Source: Actinoallomurus bryophytorum
GTDB taxonomy: Bacteria; Actinomycetota; Actinomycetes; Streptosporangiales; Streptosporangiaceae
DNA length: 64,000 nucleotides
Direction: 5' to 3'
NCBI RefSeq assembly: GCF_006716425.1
Contig: NZ_VFOZ01000001.1
Location: forward strand, 7,273,237-7,337,236
Shown: positions 1 to 7,584 of the stretch, one piece after another
Layout: each line of letters opens with the position of its first letter
Position numbering within the stretch: the first letter of the stretch is position 1
Translations under genes and position numbers: made by a program
The notes under the pieces: generated by a model
The model's database searches: none
Seen by the model: only the letters and a program-made list of their open reading frames with translations
What the model was told of the DNA's origin: nothing

Positions 1-92
1 CGGGGGTCGGCCGGCGGTGCGAGTTCGACGTGGTGGCCGGCCAGGAATGAGAGCGACGTGTTCAGCGGTTCCCGGGTGAGTGTGTCGGACAT
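1..92 (-). CDS. 5' end of an unrecognised gene, cut by the window edge
   Basis: Reading leftwards from an ATG at 92, the first 30 codons are open and GC3-rich (begins MSDTLTREPLNTSL) and run off the window. A strong AGGAGG ribosome site lies at the right distance upstream of this ATG (plus-strand cctcct at about 101-106), which is the main support for the start. The start codon lies inside the last codons of the neighbouring gene at 62-430, so the two are probably translationally coupled. Too little of the protein is visible to name a family. Confidence 0.6.
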   Translation of the reverse strand, partial: MSDTLTREPLNTSLSFLAGHHVELAPPADP

Positions 93-430
93 GAGGGATC
101 CTCCTCGTTCCTCGCCGGCTGTTCCGGCGACGTCGACTGGGTGAGACCGAAGATTCCGGTCACCTCTCCGGAGAATGACCACACCAGGTTGGCCTCGTCG
201 TAGTGCCCGGCCGTGAAGGTGAGGTCCTGCTCGGGTTCGCCATCGGGTACCTGCTCGTACAGGTACGCCAGGGGGGAGTCGCGAGCCAGCCGCCGGCGTT
301 CGCGCAGATCGGCGGGGACCGCCCGGACGATGAGTGAGCCCTCGTGGAGCTCGGGCGGATCGAAGCGGAGGAAAGGCGGGGCGGCGGCGATGACGTTCGA
401 GCGGGCCTCGGCGCCCGGCGCTGCGATCAC
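62..430 (-). CDS. small hypothetical protein (122 aa)
   Basis: Open frame from a GTG at 430, with strongly GC-biased third positions over most of its length, so I take it as real coding rather than shadow. The middle (SLIVRAVPADLRERRRLARD, then SPLAYLYEQVPDGEPEQDL) looks like an ordinary soluble protein; there is no signal peptide or membrane segment. The last 10 residues overlap the start of the next gene. I do not recognise the family. It might be the C-terminal part of a longer protein whose start lies further upstream, but that stretch (431-522) shows no continuation. Confidence 0.5.
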   Translation of the reverse strand: MIAAPGAEARSNVIAAAPPFLRFDPPELHEGSLIVRAVPADLRERRRLARDSPLAYLYEQVPDGEPEQDLTFTAGHYDEANLVWSFSGEVTGIFGLTQSTSPEQPARNEEDPSCPTHSPGNR

Positions 431-522
431 GGCTGCATTGTCACCGACCCTCGCTCGCGGTTCGCTCTCAGTTCGCTCTCAACGGCTGCCGGGAACCGTG
501 GAGGGCTCGTTGTTCAGGGTGG

Positions 523-1173
523 TCAGTCCGGTCGAGAGGCGGGTCGGTTCCGCGGGGACGGCCGGTGTGTGGGCCAAGCCGTCAGGGCCAGCTCGGCGAC
601 CTGGATGAGTTCGGTCCTGCCGGCTCCGTCCCGGGCGCGTTGTGACATCCCTTGGATGACGGCGGCGAAGTATCCGGCCAGGGCATGGGGGTCGGTGTCG
701 CCGGGTAGTTCTCCTGCCTGTCGCGCGGCGGTGAGACGGTCCTGGAAGACCCTGAGGTTGGCGTTGCGCAGGTCGCGCAGGAACGCCTCGACGTCGGCGT
801 CCTGGACGGCGACGTTGGTGGCGGCGGAGATGGTCAGGCACCCGGCCGGGTGGGAGGGGTCGGGGTAGATCTCCGCGGCTTCGCGCAGGATGCGGGCGAA
901 CGCCGCGTAGGCGGTTGGTTCCTCCCCGAGGGCCGCACCCACGAAGGCGCCGGCGGGTGAGTGCCCGTAGGCGGCCACCACCTCCTTGAACAGCGACTGT
1001 TTGTCGCCGAAGGCGGCGTACAGGCTGGCCGGCCTGATGCCCATCGCCTGGGTGAGTTCACTGACCGAGGTGGCCTGGTAGCCGCGCTCCCAGAACAGCT
1101 GGGTGGCCGCCGCCAGCGCCGCGTCGCGGTCGAAGGTCCGGGGGCGTCCCCGTGTCCCGCCTGCTGTACTCAT
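523..1173 (-). CDS. TetR/AcrR-family transcriptional repressor
   Basis: 216-residue TetR-type regulator. Residues about 10-60 form the classical N-terminal helix-turn-helix (FDRDAALAAATQLFWERGYQ, then ATSVSELTQAMGI and SLYAAFGDKQSLF); the rest is the helical ligand-binding domain, with the HPAGCL motif common in the subfamily that sits beside SDR genes. It is divergent from the SDR gene at 1256, and the 82-bp gap carries a perfect palindrome plus an extra half-site, so it most likely represses both genes and responds to an SDR substrate or an electrophile. The effector is unknown. Confidence 0.93.
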   Translation of the reverse strand: MSTAGGTRGRPRTFDRDAALAAATQLFWERGYQATSVSELTQAMGIRPASLYAAFGDKQSLFKEVVAAYGHSPAGAFVGAALGEEPTAYAAFARILREAAEIYPDPSHPAGCLTISAATNVAVQDADVEAFLRDLRNANLRVFQDRLTAARQAGELPGDTDPHALAGYFAAVIQGMSQRARDGAGRTELIQVAELALTAWPTHRPSPRNRPASRPD

Positions 1174-1193
1174 CCCCCCATTGTAGAGCGCTC

Positions 1194-1241
1194 ACTCAAC
1201 AAAGCGTGTTAGCCTCTTTGTTGAGTCATCACTCAACAAAG
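1194..1241. promoter_or_regulatory. TetR operator: perfect palindrome plus extra half-site
   Basis: Perfect inverted repeat at 1216-1241: arms CTTTGTTGAGT and ACTCAACAAAG separated by CATC. A third copy of the right arm, ACTCAACAAAG, lies at 1194-1204, between the TetR start (1173) and the palindrome. The palindrome ends 14 bp before the SDR start codon, so a bound repressor would occlude SDR transcription initiation. Binding itself is inferred from position and symmetry. Confidence 0.8.
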
Positions 1242-1255
1242 AAAGAGGGCCACCC

Positions 1256-2029
1256 ATGGGTGCGCACGCGTTGGACGGCAGGGTCGCATTGGTCACCGGC
1301 GGCAGCAGGGGAATCGGCCGGGCCATCGCCCAGCGGCTGGGCCGTGACGGCGCCGTCGTGGCCGTCGCCTACGCCCGCGACCGGACAGCGGCCACCGAGG
1401 TCGTCGAGCGGATCGGCGAGAACGGCGGCCGGGCCTTCGCGATCCGGGCCGAACTGGGCGGCCACGGCGACGCGGCCGCGTTGTGGGCCGCCTTCGACGC
1501 CCTGGTCGGCACCCACGCCCCCGGCGACGGCGTCGACATCATCGTCAACAACGCCGGGATCGGCCGCAGCGCCGACCTGACCACGCTCACCGAGGAGGGG
1601 TTCGACGAGGTCTTCGCCGTGAACGTCCGTGCACCGTTCTTCATCGTCAAGGAAGGGCTGAAGCGGCTGCGCGACGGCGGACGGATCATCAACATCTCCA
1701 GCGGCGCGGCTCGCCTGGCCATGCCCGAGGCCATCGCCTACGGCGCCACCAAGGGTGCCCTGGACACCTTCACCCTCAACCTGGCCAAGCTCCTGGGGCC
1801 GCGCGGCATCACCGCCAACTCGGTGGCTCCCGGAATCGTCGACACCGACGTCAACGCCGGATGGCTGCGCGGAAACCCCGGCGCCCAGGCCCACGCCGCC
1901 TCCCTGGCCGCCCTCGGCCGCGTCGGACAACCCGCGGACATCGCCGACATCGTCGCCTTCCTCGCCTCCGACGATGCCCGGTGGGTCACCGGCAGAGTGA
2001 TCGACGCGACCGGCGGTGGCGGACTGTGA
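1256..2029 (+). CDS. SDR-family NAD(P)-dependent oxidoreductase
   Basis: 257-residue classical short-chain dehydrogenase. The Rossmann cofactor motif TGGSRGIG is at residues 14-21, NNAG is in the middle, and the catalytic Ser (NISSG) and YGATK pair follow, so the Ser-Tyr-Lys set is complete. The C-terminus has the usual late VTGRVIDATGG segment. The gene is controlled by the divergent TetR operator at 1216-1241. Substrate not predictable; such TetR/SDR pairs often handle small carbonyl compounds. Confidence 0.93.
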   Translation: MGAHALDGRVALVTGGSRGIGRAIAQRLGRDGAVVAVAYARDRTAATEVVERIGENGGRAFAIRAELGGHGDAAALWAAFDALVGTHAPGDGVDIIVNNAGIGRSADLTTLTEEGFDEVFAVNVRAPFFIVKEGLKRLRDGGRIINISSGAARLAMPEAIAYGATKGALDTFTLNLAKLLGPRGITANSVAPGIVDTDVNAGWLRGNPGAQAHAASLAALGRVGQPADIADIVAFLASDDARWVTGRVIDATGGGGL

Positions 2030-2076
2030 GCTCAGCGCCCCGGCGCGCGGTGGCGGCGTGCCGTCGGCGGTGATGT

Positions 2077-4503
2077 TCAGGAAGCCGCCCTGCGCGCCGC
2101 GGCGCGCCCTACCCGGCGCAGGTGCCGGACGTCGTCCTCCCGGCCCAGTCGCGCGTAACAGCCGGCTGCCGAGCGGGCCAGCGCGACCGTGAGGTCGTCG
2201 AACGCCGCCCCGAGAGCCCACGCCTGGTCGACGACGGCTCGTACGGCGTCCGCCTCGGCCTCGAACCAGGCCGGCCGCAGCGTCGCGTGGCCGGCCCCGT
2301 CCCGTACGGGCGGCGCGACGTCCTCCGGGTCCGCGGATCGCCTCACCCCGCACAGCCAGGCCCCGAAGGCCCGTCGCAACGCCGCTTCGCGGGCCGGGCT
2401 CGCGTCCTCGGCGTACGCGCGTTCCCGCGCGTGCAGCCGCGTGAGCACCGGCAGGCCGTAACGCGGCTGCCCGGCCACGTCCTCACCGAGCAGGTTCGCC
2501 ACCTTCGCGTCGACGAGCGCCTCCAGGAGCGTCGTCGCGGCGTCCGGCGAGACGCCCAGCAGGGAGCCGGCCGCCCAGGCCGCGAGGTCGGGGACGGCCA
2601 GCAGACCGAGTAACCGGACCGTTCGCCGCTCGCCGGGCGCGAGGTCCCGGTAGCCCGAGTCCAGGCTCGGCCGGACGGCGAGCCCGTGGAGGCCGAGGAC
2701 GTCCAGCCGGCGGTCCTCGTCACGCAGGCGGGTGGCGAGTCTGCCGGCGGTCAGCCGTGGCCTGGTCGCGAGGCACACCCCGGCGACACGCACGGCCAGC
2801 GGCAGGCCGCCGCACAGGCGCGTGATCTCCGGTGCCTCGGGGTCAACGGCCATGTCCTCACGGCCCGACACCGCGCCGAGCAACCGGACCGCGTCGTCCT
2901 GGGCGAGCGCGCCGAGCGCCAGCACGCGCGCTCCGGCCAGCCCGGGGAGATCGCGCCGGGTGGTGACCAGCACCGCGCAGCCGGTGGTCCCGGGCACCAG
3001 CGGCCGGACCTGGCTCTCGTCGCGGGCGTCGTCGAGCACGACGAGGATCCGGCGGCCCGCCGTACGCGACCGGTAGAGGGCCGCGCGGTCCTCGAACGAG
3101 GCCGGGATCGCCTGGTCGTGGACGCCGAGGGCACGCAGGAAACGGCCGAGGACGTCCGCCGGGTCGGCCGGCCGGCAACCGGGTCCGCGCAGGTTCGCGT
3201 GTAACTGCCCGTCGTCGAAGAGGGGAGCGACGCGGTGCGCGGTGTGCACGGCGAACGCGCTCTTGCCGATCCCCGCCGGTCCGTTGATCACGAAGACGCA
3301 GGGGCCGTACGGATTGCCGCCCGACAGGAGCGGGCCGCCGATCGCCGCGAACTCCTCCCTGCGGCCGGTGAAGTCCGGGATGTCCGACGGCAGCTGCCTC
3401 GGGACGGAGCAGAACCGGTCGTCGCCCCGCAGCGCCGCCACGTGGGCGTTCCTGACCTCGCCGGACGGGCCGATCCCGAGGTCGTCGGCGAGCCGTTGCC
3501 GTACCTGCTCGACATGGAGCAGGGCCTCGGCGTGCCGGCCGGACCTCGACAGCAGCCGTACGAGCCGTGCGTGCAGAGGCTCGTCGTACGGGGCGGCGGC
3601 GGCCACCGCGCCCACGGCCGGGACGAACTCGGCCGGGCGGCCCAGCTGTGACGCGAGCTCGGCCAGCGCCCCGGCGGCGTCGACTCGGGCCTGTTCCACC
3701 GCCCGCACGATGGGGTCGGCGGTCAGCCATTCGGGACGGCCGCCGAGCACCGGCCCGCGCCATTCGCCGAGAGCCGCGGACAGCAGGGCCAGCCGTCGCT
3801 CCGGGTCGCAGGTCGTGGCGCTCGCCTTCACGCGGTCGCGGAACCGGGCGATGTCGACGGCGTCGTCGGGCATCGCCAGCCGGTATCCCGACCCGGTGAA
3901 CTCCAGGCCGCATGCCGCGCCCGCGACGTCACGAAGCCACGTACGCAGCCGGTGCACCGTGCACTGCAGGGCACGGCGGCTGCCCTTGCCCTCGCCCCAG
4001 GCCAGCTCGAGCAGCCGCGTCTCGCCCACGACATCGCCCGGGGCGAGTGCGAGCGCGCCCAGCAGCGCGCGCATGCGCGCTCCTCCGGGAACGGACAGGT
4101 CCCGGCCGTCGACGCGGACCGCGAGCTCGCCCAGGATGAACAGTTCGACGTGGGGGACTCTGCCGCCTAGCGCCGGGGCGTCCGGGCTCGCGGTGGACGG
4201 CGGATCGTCGTCGACGACGATGCGGCCGCCCGCCTCGTACTGCCGGGAGAGGACCGTTGACGGGATCTGTACGGCGGAGGCGGTGTCCGGCCAGGTCATG
4301 CCCTGGTCCTCGTGACACGTGGCGACGGCCTGGCGGAGTGCCCACCCGGACAGCCGTTGCACCTGGGCGAGGTGCCGCGCCTGGCCGGCCGGATGACCCG
4401 CACCGCGCGCCTTGCCGAGCTCCTCGGTGAGCCGCTCCAGATAGCGCTCCAGGCCGCCGGAGCCGCGACCGTCGGCCGCGAGACCGCCGTCCTGGTCGCC
4501 CAC
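2077..4503 (-). CDS. AfsR/SARP-type regulator with NB-ARC domain and N-terminal extension
   Basis: 808-residue multidomain regulator starting at a GTG with a GGGAGG ribosome site upstream. Order: residues 1-115, an extension with a helical HTH-like stretch (MTWPDTASAVQIPSTVL); 118-210, OmpR-like winged helix of SARP regulators; 218-360, BTAD all-helical domain; from 373, an NB-ARC/STAND ATPase with Walker A GPAGIGKS (408-415), Walker B region RILVVLDDA and the GGLPLAV motif; the C-terminal part resembles the winged-helix/TPR region of AfsR-like proteins but is short. It is divergent from the jetABC operon across a 166-bp gap. It may control that operon or an unseen secondary-metabolism target; the sequence does not decide. 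Confidence 0.92.
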   Translation of the reverse strand: MGDQDGGLAADGRGSGGLERYLERLTEELGKARGAGHPAGQARHLAQVQRLSGWALRQAVATCHEDQGMTWPDTASAVQIPSTVLSRQYEAGGRIVVDDDPPSTASPDAPALGGRVPHVELFILGELAVRVDGRDLSVPGGARMRALLGALALAPGDVVGETRLLELAWGEGKGSRRALQCTVHRLRTWLRDVAGAACGLEFTGSGYRLAMPDDAVDIARFRDRVKASATTCDPERRLALLSAALGEWRGPVLGGRPEWLTADPIVRAVEQARVDAAGALAELASQLGRPAEFVPAVGAVAAAAPYDEPLHARLVRLLSRSGRHAEALLHVEQVRQRLADDLGIGPSGEVRNAHVAALRGDDRFCSVPRQLPSDIPDFTGRREEFAAIGGPLLSGGNPYGPCVFVINGPAGIGKSAFAVHTAHRVAPLFDDGQLHANLRGPGCRPADPADVLGRFLRALGVHDQAIPASFEDRAALYRSRTAGRRILVVLDDARDESQVRPLVPGTTGCAVLVTTRRDLPGLAGARVLALGALAQDDAVRLLGAVSGREDMAVDPEAPEITRLCGGLPLAVRVAGVCLATRPRLTAGRLATRLRDEDRRLDVLGLHGLAVRPSLDSGYRDLAPGERRTVRLLGLLAVPDLAAWAAGSLLGVSPDAATTLLEALVDAKVANLLGEDVAGQPRYGLPVLTRLHARERAYAEDASPAREAALRRAFGAWLCGVRRSADPEDVAPPVRDGAGHATLRPAWFEAEADAVRAVVDQAWALGAAFDDLTVALARSAAGCYARLGREDDVRHLRRVGRAAARRAAS

Positions 4504-4669
4504 CGGCTCGCCTCCCGCGTCGTAGATCTTGGATCAAACTAGGCTTGTTCAAACCACGAAACAACAGTTATCGGTGCAATACGGGTTTCGGGGAACGCCG
4601 ATTGAGGCGCGAGTTGTCGGTGGTGTTGCCTACGCTTCCCTGGTCGGGGTGGATTGACGGGGGAGATGT
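4504..4669. promoter_or_regulatory. divergent intergenic region between SARP regulator and jetABC
   Basis: 166 bp with locally raised AT content (about 4530-4590) between two oppositely transcribed operons; both start codons are GTG with good ribosome sites (GGGAGG for the regulator, GGGGGAG for jetA). It must hold both promoters, but I see no clear sigma-70 hexamer pair and no palindrome strong enough to call an operator. Confidence 0.4.
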
Positions 4670-6199
4670 GTGAACGGGCGCAGAGCGCTGGATCTGGACT
4701 CACTCGCGGTGAGCGACAGGTTCCGGCTCTTCAACTTCACGCGCCGTGACGACCACGTCGCGTACCTGTGGGTGCTGCGGGCCATGGACCGGCTACGTGC
4801 CGTGCACCACGTCCAGGTCGACAGCGACGAGGTCGCGGCGGCGCTCAGCGAGCTGTCCGAGCTGTACGAGGACGTGCCCACGCTCGACGGCAACCTCCGC
4901 AGCCGGCTCGACGCGCTCCACGAGGACCGCGTGGTGCACCGCTTCGACGACGCGTCGCGCGCCGGCAACCTGGTCCGCTACCGCAACCGCCAGTCGGTCT
5001 ACCAGTTCAGCGAGCTGGGCTACTGGGCCTACACGGCGGTCGAGGACCTTCTCGAGGCGCGCATCCAGGACGCCAACCTCTCGCGCCTGGTCTTCTCCGA
5101 CATCCTGGAGGACCTCAAGGCGCTCGCGGCGGCCAACCGGGCGGGTGAGACCGAGCAGGTCTACCGGCGTCTCTCCCGGCTGGATTCGGTGATGGAGGAC
5201 ATGGGGCGGCGCTCGGCCCAGTTCCATGTGACCCTCGGTGAGATCGTCCGCTCCACCGACACCTCCCCGGACCTGTTCCTCCGCTACAAAAACGCGCTGC
5301 TCACGCACATGACCGACTTCATGGCCGAGCTCGACCGATACCTCGGCCGGCTCGGCCGTGCGGTGCACGAGGTGGAGGACACCGGCCTGGGCACCCTTCT
5401 CGCCCGTGCCGCCGAGGCGGACGAGCGCCCGTTCATGACCTACGGGGAGCGTCTCGACGAATGGGAGCGGCGCTGGACCGCCCTGCGCGAGTGGTTCGCC
5501 GCCGACGGCGCCGGCGACTCGCGCGCCGGTGAGCTGCGCGCCGCGACGCGCACGGCGGTCTCGGGCGTGATCGCGCTGCTGCGCCAGATCACCGAGGCAC
5601 AGCGGGGCGGTGTCAACCGCGCCACGCAGCTGCGGCATCTGGCCGAATGGGTGTGGGGCGCCCCCGACAACGCCGCCGCGCACGCGCTGATGTCCGGGGC
5701 GTTCAACCTGCGGTCGGCCCGCCACCTCGGCGGCGCGCACGACGACGCCGAGCAGATCTCCGAGCGCGCGACCTGGTGGGACGCGCCGGGCGTGGAGCTG
5801 TCGATCAGCCTGTTCCGCACCGGCAAGGCGCCCACGACCGGCGTGCCGCAGCCGGTGCGCACCAACGCCGGCGCCCGGGTCGAGCTGCGCAGGCGGCAGG
5901 CCGCCGAGCGCGCGGCCGAGCGCGACGCGGCCGGGCGGCTGCTCGGCTCCGGAGCGTACGACCGCGTCCTGGACGAGGACGAGACGCGGGTCCTGCTCAA
6001 GCTCCTCACCCGCGCCCTCGAAGCCCGCACGGTCGTCGCCGGCCGGCTCGGTGCCGCGTCCGGAGCGAGCGACACCGTGATGATGCGGCTGTCGCCGTCG
6101 GAGGCGGGGAGCACGGTCGCCACCGCGCGCGGGCTGCTGCACCTGCCCGGCTTCACCCTCGAGCTCGTGCCCGCCCGCAGCGGCCGAGGGGTCTCCTGA
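4670..6199 (+). CDS. jetA: Wadjet type III JetA (TIGR02677 / DUF2397 family)
   Basis: 509 residues from a GTG preceded by GGGGGAG. The protein matches the TIGR02677/DUF2397 family as I remember it: N-terminal winged-helix region (RLFNFTRRDDHVAYLWVLRA, residues about 17-36), long helical middle, WW-containing stretch (ERATWWDAPG) and the arginine-rich RRRQAAERAAERDAAG near the end. In type III Wadjet, JetA is the kleisin-like MukF/MksF counterpart that bridges the SMC-like heads of JetC. The stop overlaps the jetB start by one base (TGATG). Family assignment rests on sequence feel plus the two neighbours, which are the expected partners. Confidence 0.88.
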   Translation: MNGRRALDLDSLAVSDRFRLFNFTRRDDHVAYLWVLRAMDRLRAVHHVQVDSDEVAAALSELSELYEDVPTLDGNLRSRLDALHEDRVVHRFDDASRAGNLVRYRNRQSVYQFSELGYWAYTAVEDLLEARIQDANLSRLVFSDILEDLKALAAANRAGETEQVYRRLSRLDSVMEDMGRRSAQFHVTLGEIVRSTDTSPDLFLRYKNALLTHMTDFMAELDRYLGRLGRAVHEVEDTGLGTLLARAAEADERPFMTYGERLDEWERRWTALREWFAADGAGDSRAGELRAATRTAVSGVIALLRQITEAQRGGVNRATQLRHLAEWVWGAPDNAAAHALMSGAFNLRSARHLGGAHDDAEQISERATWWDAPGVELSISLFRTGKAPTTGVPQPVRTNAGARVELRRRQAAERAAERDAAGRLLGSGAYDRVLDEDETRVLLKLLTRALEARTVVAGRLGAASGASDTVMMRLSPSEAGSTVATARGLLHLPGFTLELVPARSGRGVS

Positions 6200-7584
6200 T
6201 GCGGCGCCCCCGCGCCGCCGCCGGAGTCCAGGCCACCGACCTCGGCGCATACCAGCAGGCGGTACGCCGCGTCCTGACCTGCGACCTGATCACCGCCACC
6301 CGCCCCAGGCCCGGCGCGCTGGAGCAGGTGCTGCGGTGGGCCGACGAGATGGCCAGGGACTTCCGCGAGCTGCTCGGCTACACCCTGATCGCCGACACGC
6401 GCCAGGTGCGCCTGGTCCGCCGCATCGACCGCCTCGACCCGACGCAGGGCCTGATGTTCGCCCGCAAGGGACGGCCGTTCGACCAGCGGCGGATGGCCTA
6501 CCTCTGCCTCGTGCTCGCCTCCTTCCAGCGGTCCCGCGTGGAGATCAGCCTGGCCGACCTCGTACGCGTCTTCACCCCGTCCGCCAACGCCATCGACGGG
6601 CTCGGCTTCGACCCGACGGTGAGCGCGCACAAGGCGGCCGTCGTCGACGTGCTCGGCTGGCTGGTGGACCGCGGCGCCCTCCGGCTGTCCGACGGCTCGC
6701 TGGAGGCGTGGGCGCGCGACAGCGAGCACGGCGACGCGCTCTACGACATCGACCACGACATCTGCACCGTGCTCTTCAAGCCCGCACGGCCCGTACAGCA
6801 CCTCGCCAGCGCGGCCGGGCTCCTGGACGACCCGCTGTCGCGCGTGGACGGGGCGGTGCATCCGCAGGCCGTCGCCCAGCGCGCGCGGCGGCTCCTGACC
6901 GAGCGGCCCGTCGTCTACTACGCCGACGTCGCCCCCGCCATCGCCGACCTGCTCCGCAGGCCGGGCCTTGCCGAGGACCTGGCACGCTTCACCGGGCTCG
7001 TCGTCGAACGCCGCGCGGAGGGCATCATGCTCGCCGACGCGGGCGGGGCCTTCACCGACCGGCCCTTCCCCGGGCGCGGAGGCGCGATCAACCGTACGGC
7101 CGGGCTGCTGCTGGCCAAGATCGCCGACCTGCTGGAGGACCCCGGGCACACTCCGGCGTTGATCGAGACGCCGAGCGAGGCCGACGACCATGCCGAGCTG
7201 GTGGCACGGATCGACTCGGGCCTGCCGGAGTCCGGCGTCGTACGCGAGCTCGCCTGGACGCCGCCGGAGTCCGCCGACCCGGCGCCGCCGGGCGACGCGA
7301 CGACGGCCCCGCTGGTCGAGTGGAGCCGGCTCGACGCGATGATCGATGACCTGTTCGAGGAGTTCGGGGCCGCCTCCTTCACGAGCGCCTGGCAGCAGGA
7401 CCCCCGCGGGCTGCTGGCCGCCGCGGTGACCTTTCTCGGTGAGCTGAGCCTCGTGCGACCGGTCCCCGGCGGTGTCCTGGTCCTGCCCGCGGCGGTGCGC
7501 TACCGCAACATCACGCTGGCCCTGGCCGACACGGCCCAGCTGCCCCTCGACCTGTCCGGCCCTTCCGGAGGAGAGACGTCATGA
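6199..7584 (+). CDS. jetB: Wadjet type III JetB (TIGR02678 / DUF2398 family)
   Basis: 461 residues when started at the ATG at 6199 that overlaps the jetA stop; the frame is open further upstream to 5647 but that part lies inside jetA. TIGR02678/DUF2398-like protein: motifs include ARDFRELLGYTL, FDQRRMAYLCLVLASFQ and the tyrosine-rich VVYYADVAPAIADLL. It is the MukE/MksE-like winged-helix partner of the kleisin in the JetABC condensin-like complex that recognises circular plasmid DNA. It ends at an ATGA overlap with jetC, so the three genes are one translationally coupled operon. Confidence 0.88.
   Translation: MRRPRAAAGVQATDLGAYQQAVRRVLTCDLITATRPRPGALEQVLRWADEMARDFRELLGYTLIADTRQVRLVRRIDRLDPTQGLMFARKGRPFDQRRMAYLCLVLASFQRSRVEISLADLVRVFTPSANAIDGLGFDPTVSAHKAAVVDVLGWLVDRGALRLSDGSLEAWARDSEHGDALYDIDHDICTVLFKPARPVQHLASAAGLLDDPLSRVDGAVHPQAVAQRARRLLTERPVVYYADVAPAIADLLRRPGLAEDLARFTGLVVERRAEGIMLADAGGAFTDRPFPGRGGAINRTAGLLLAKIADLLEDPGHTPALIETPSEADDHAELVARIDSGLPESGVVRELAWTPPESADPAPPGDATTAPLVEWSRLDAMIDDLFEEFGAASFTSAWQQDPRGLLAAAVTFLGELSLVRPVPGGVLVLPAAVRYRNITLALADTAQLPLDLSGPSGGETS

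Noticed and set aside
5647-6198. Upstream extension of JetB
   Set aside because: It lies fully inside jetA in another frame; the TGATG overlap and family start support 6199.
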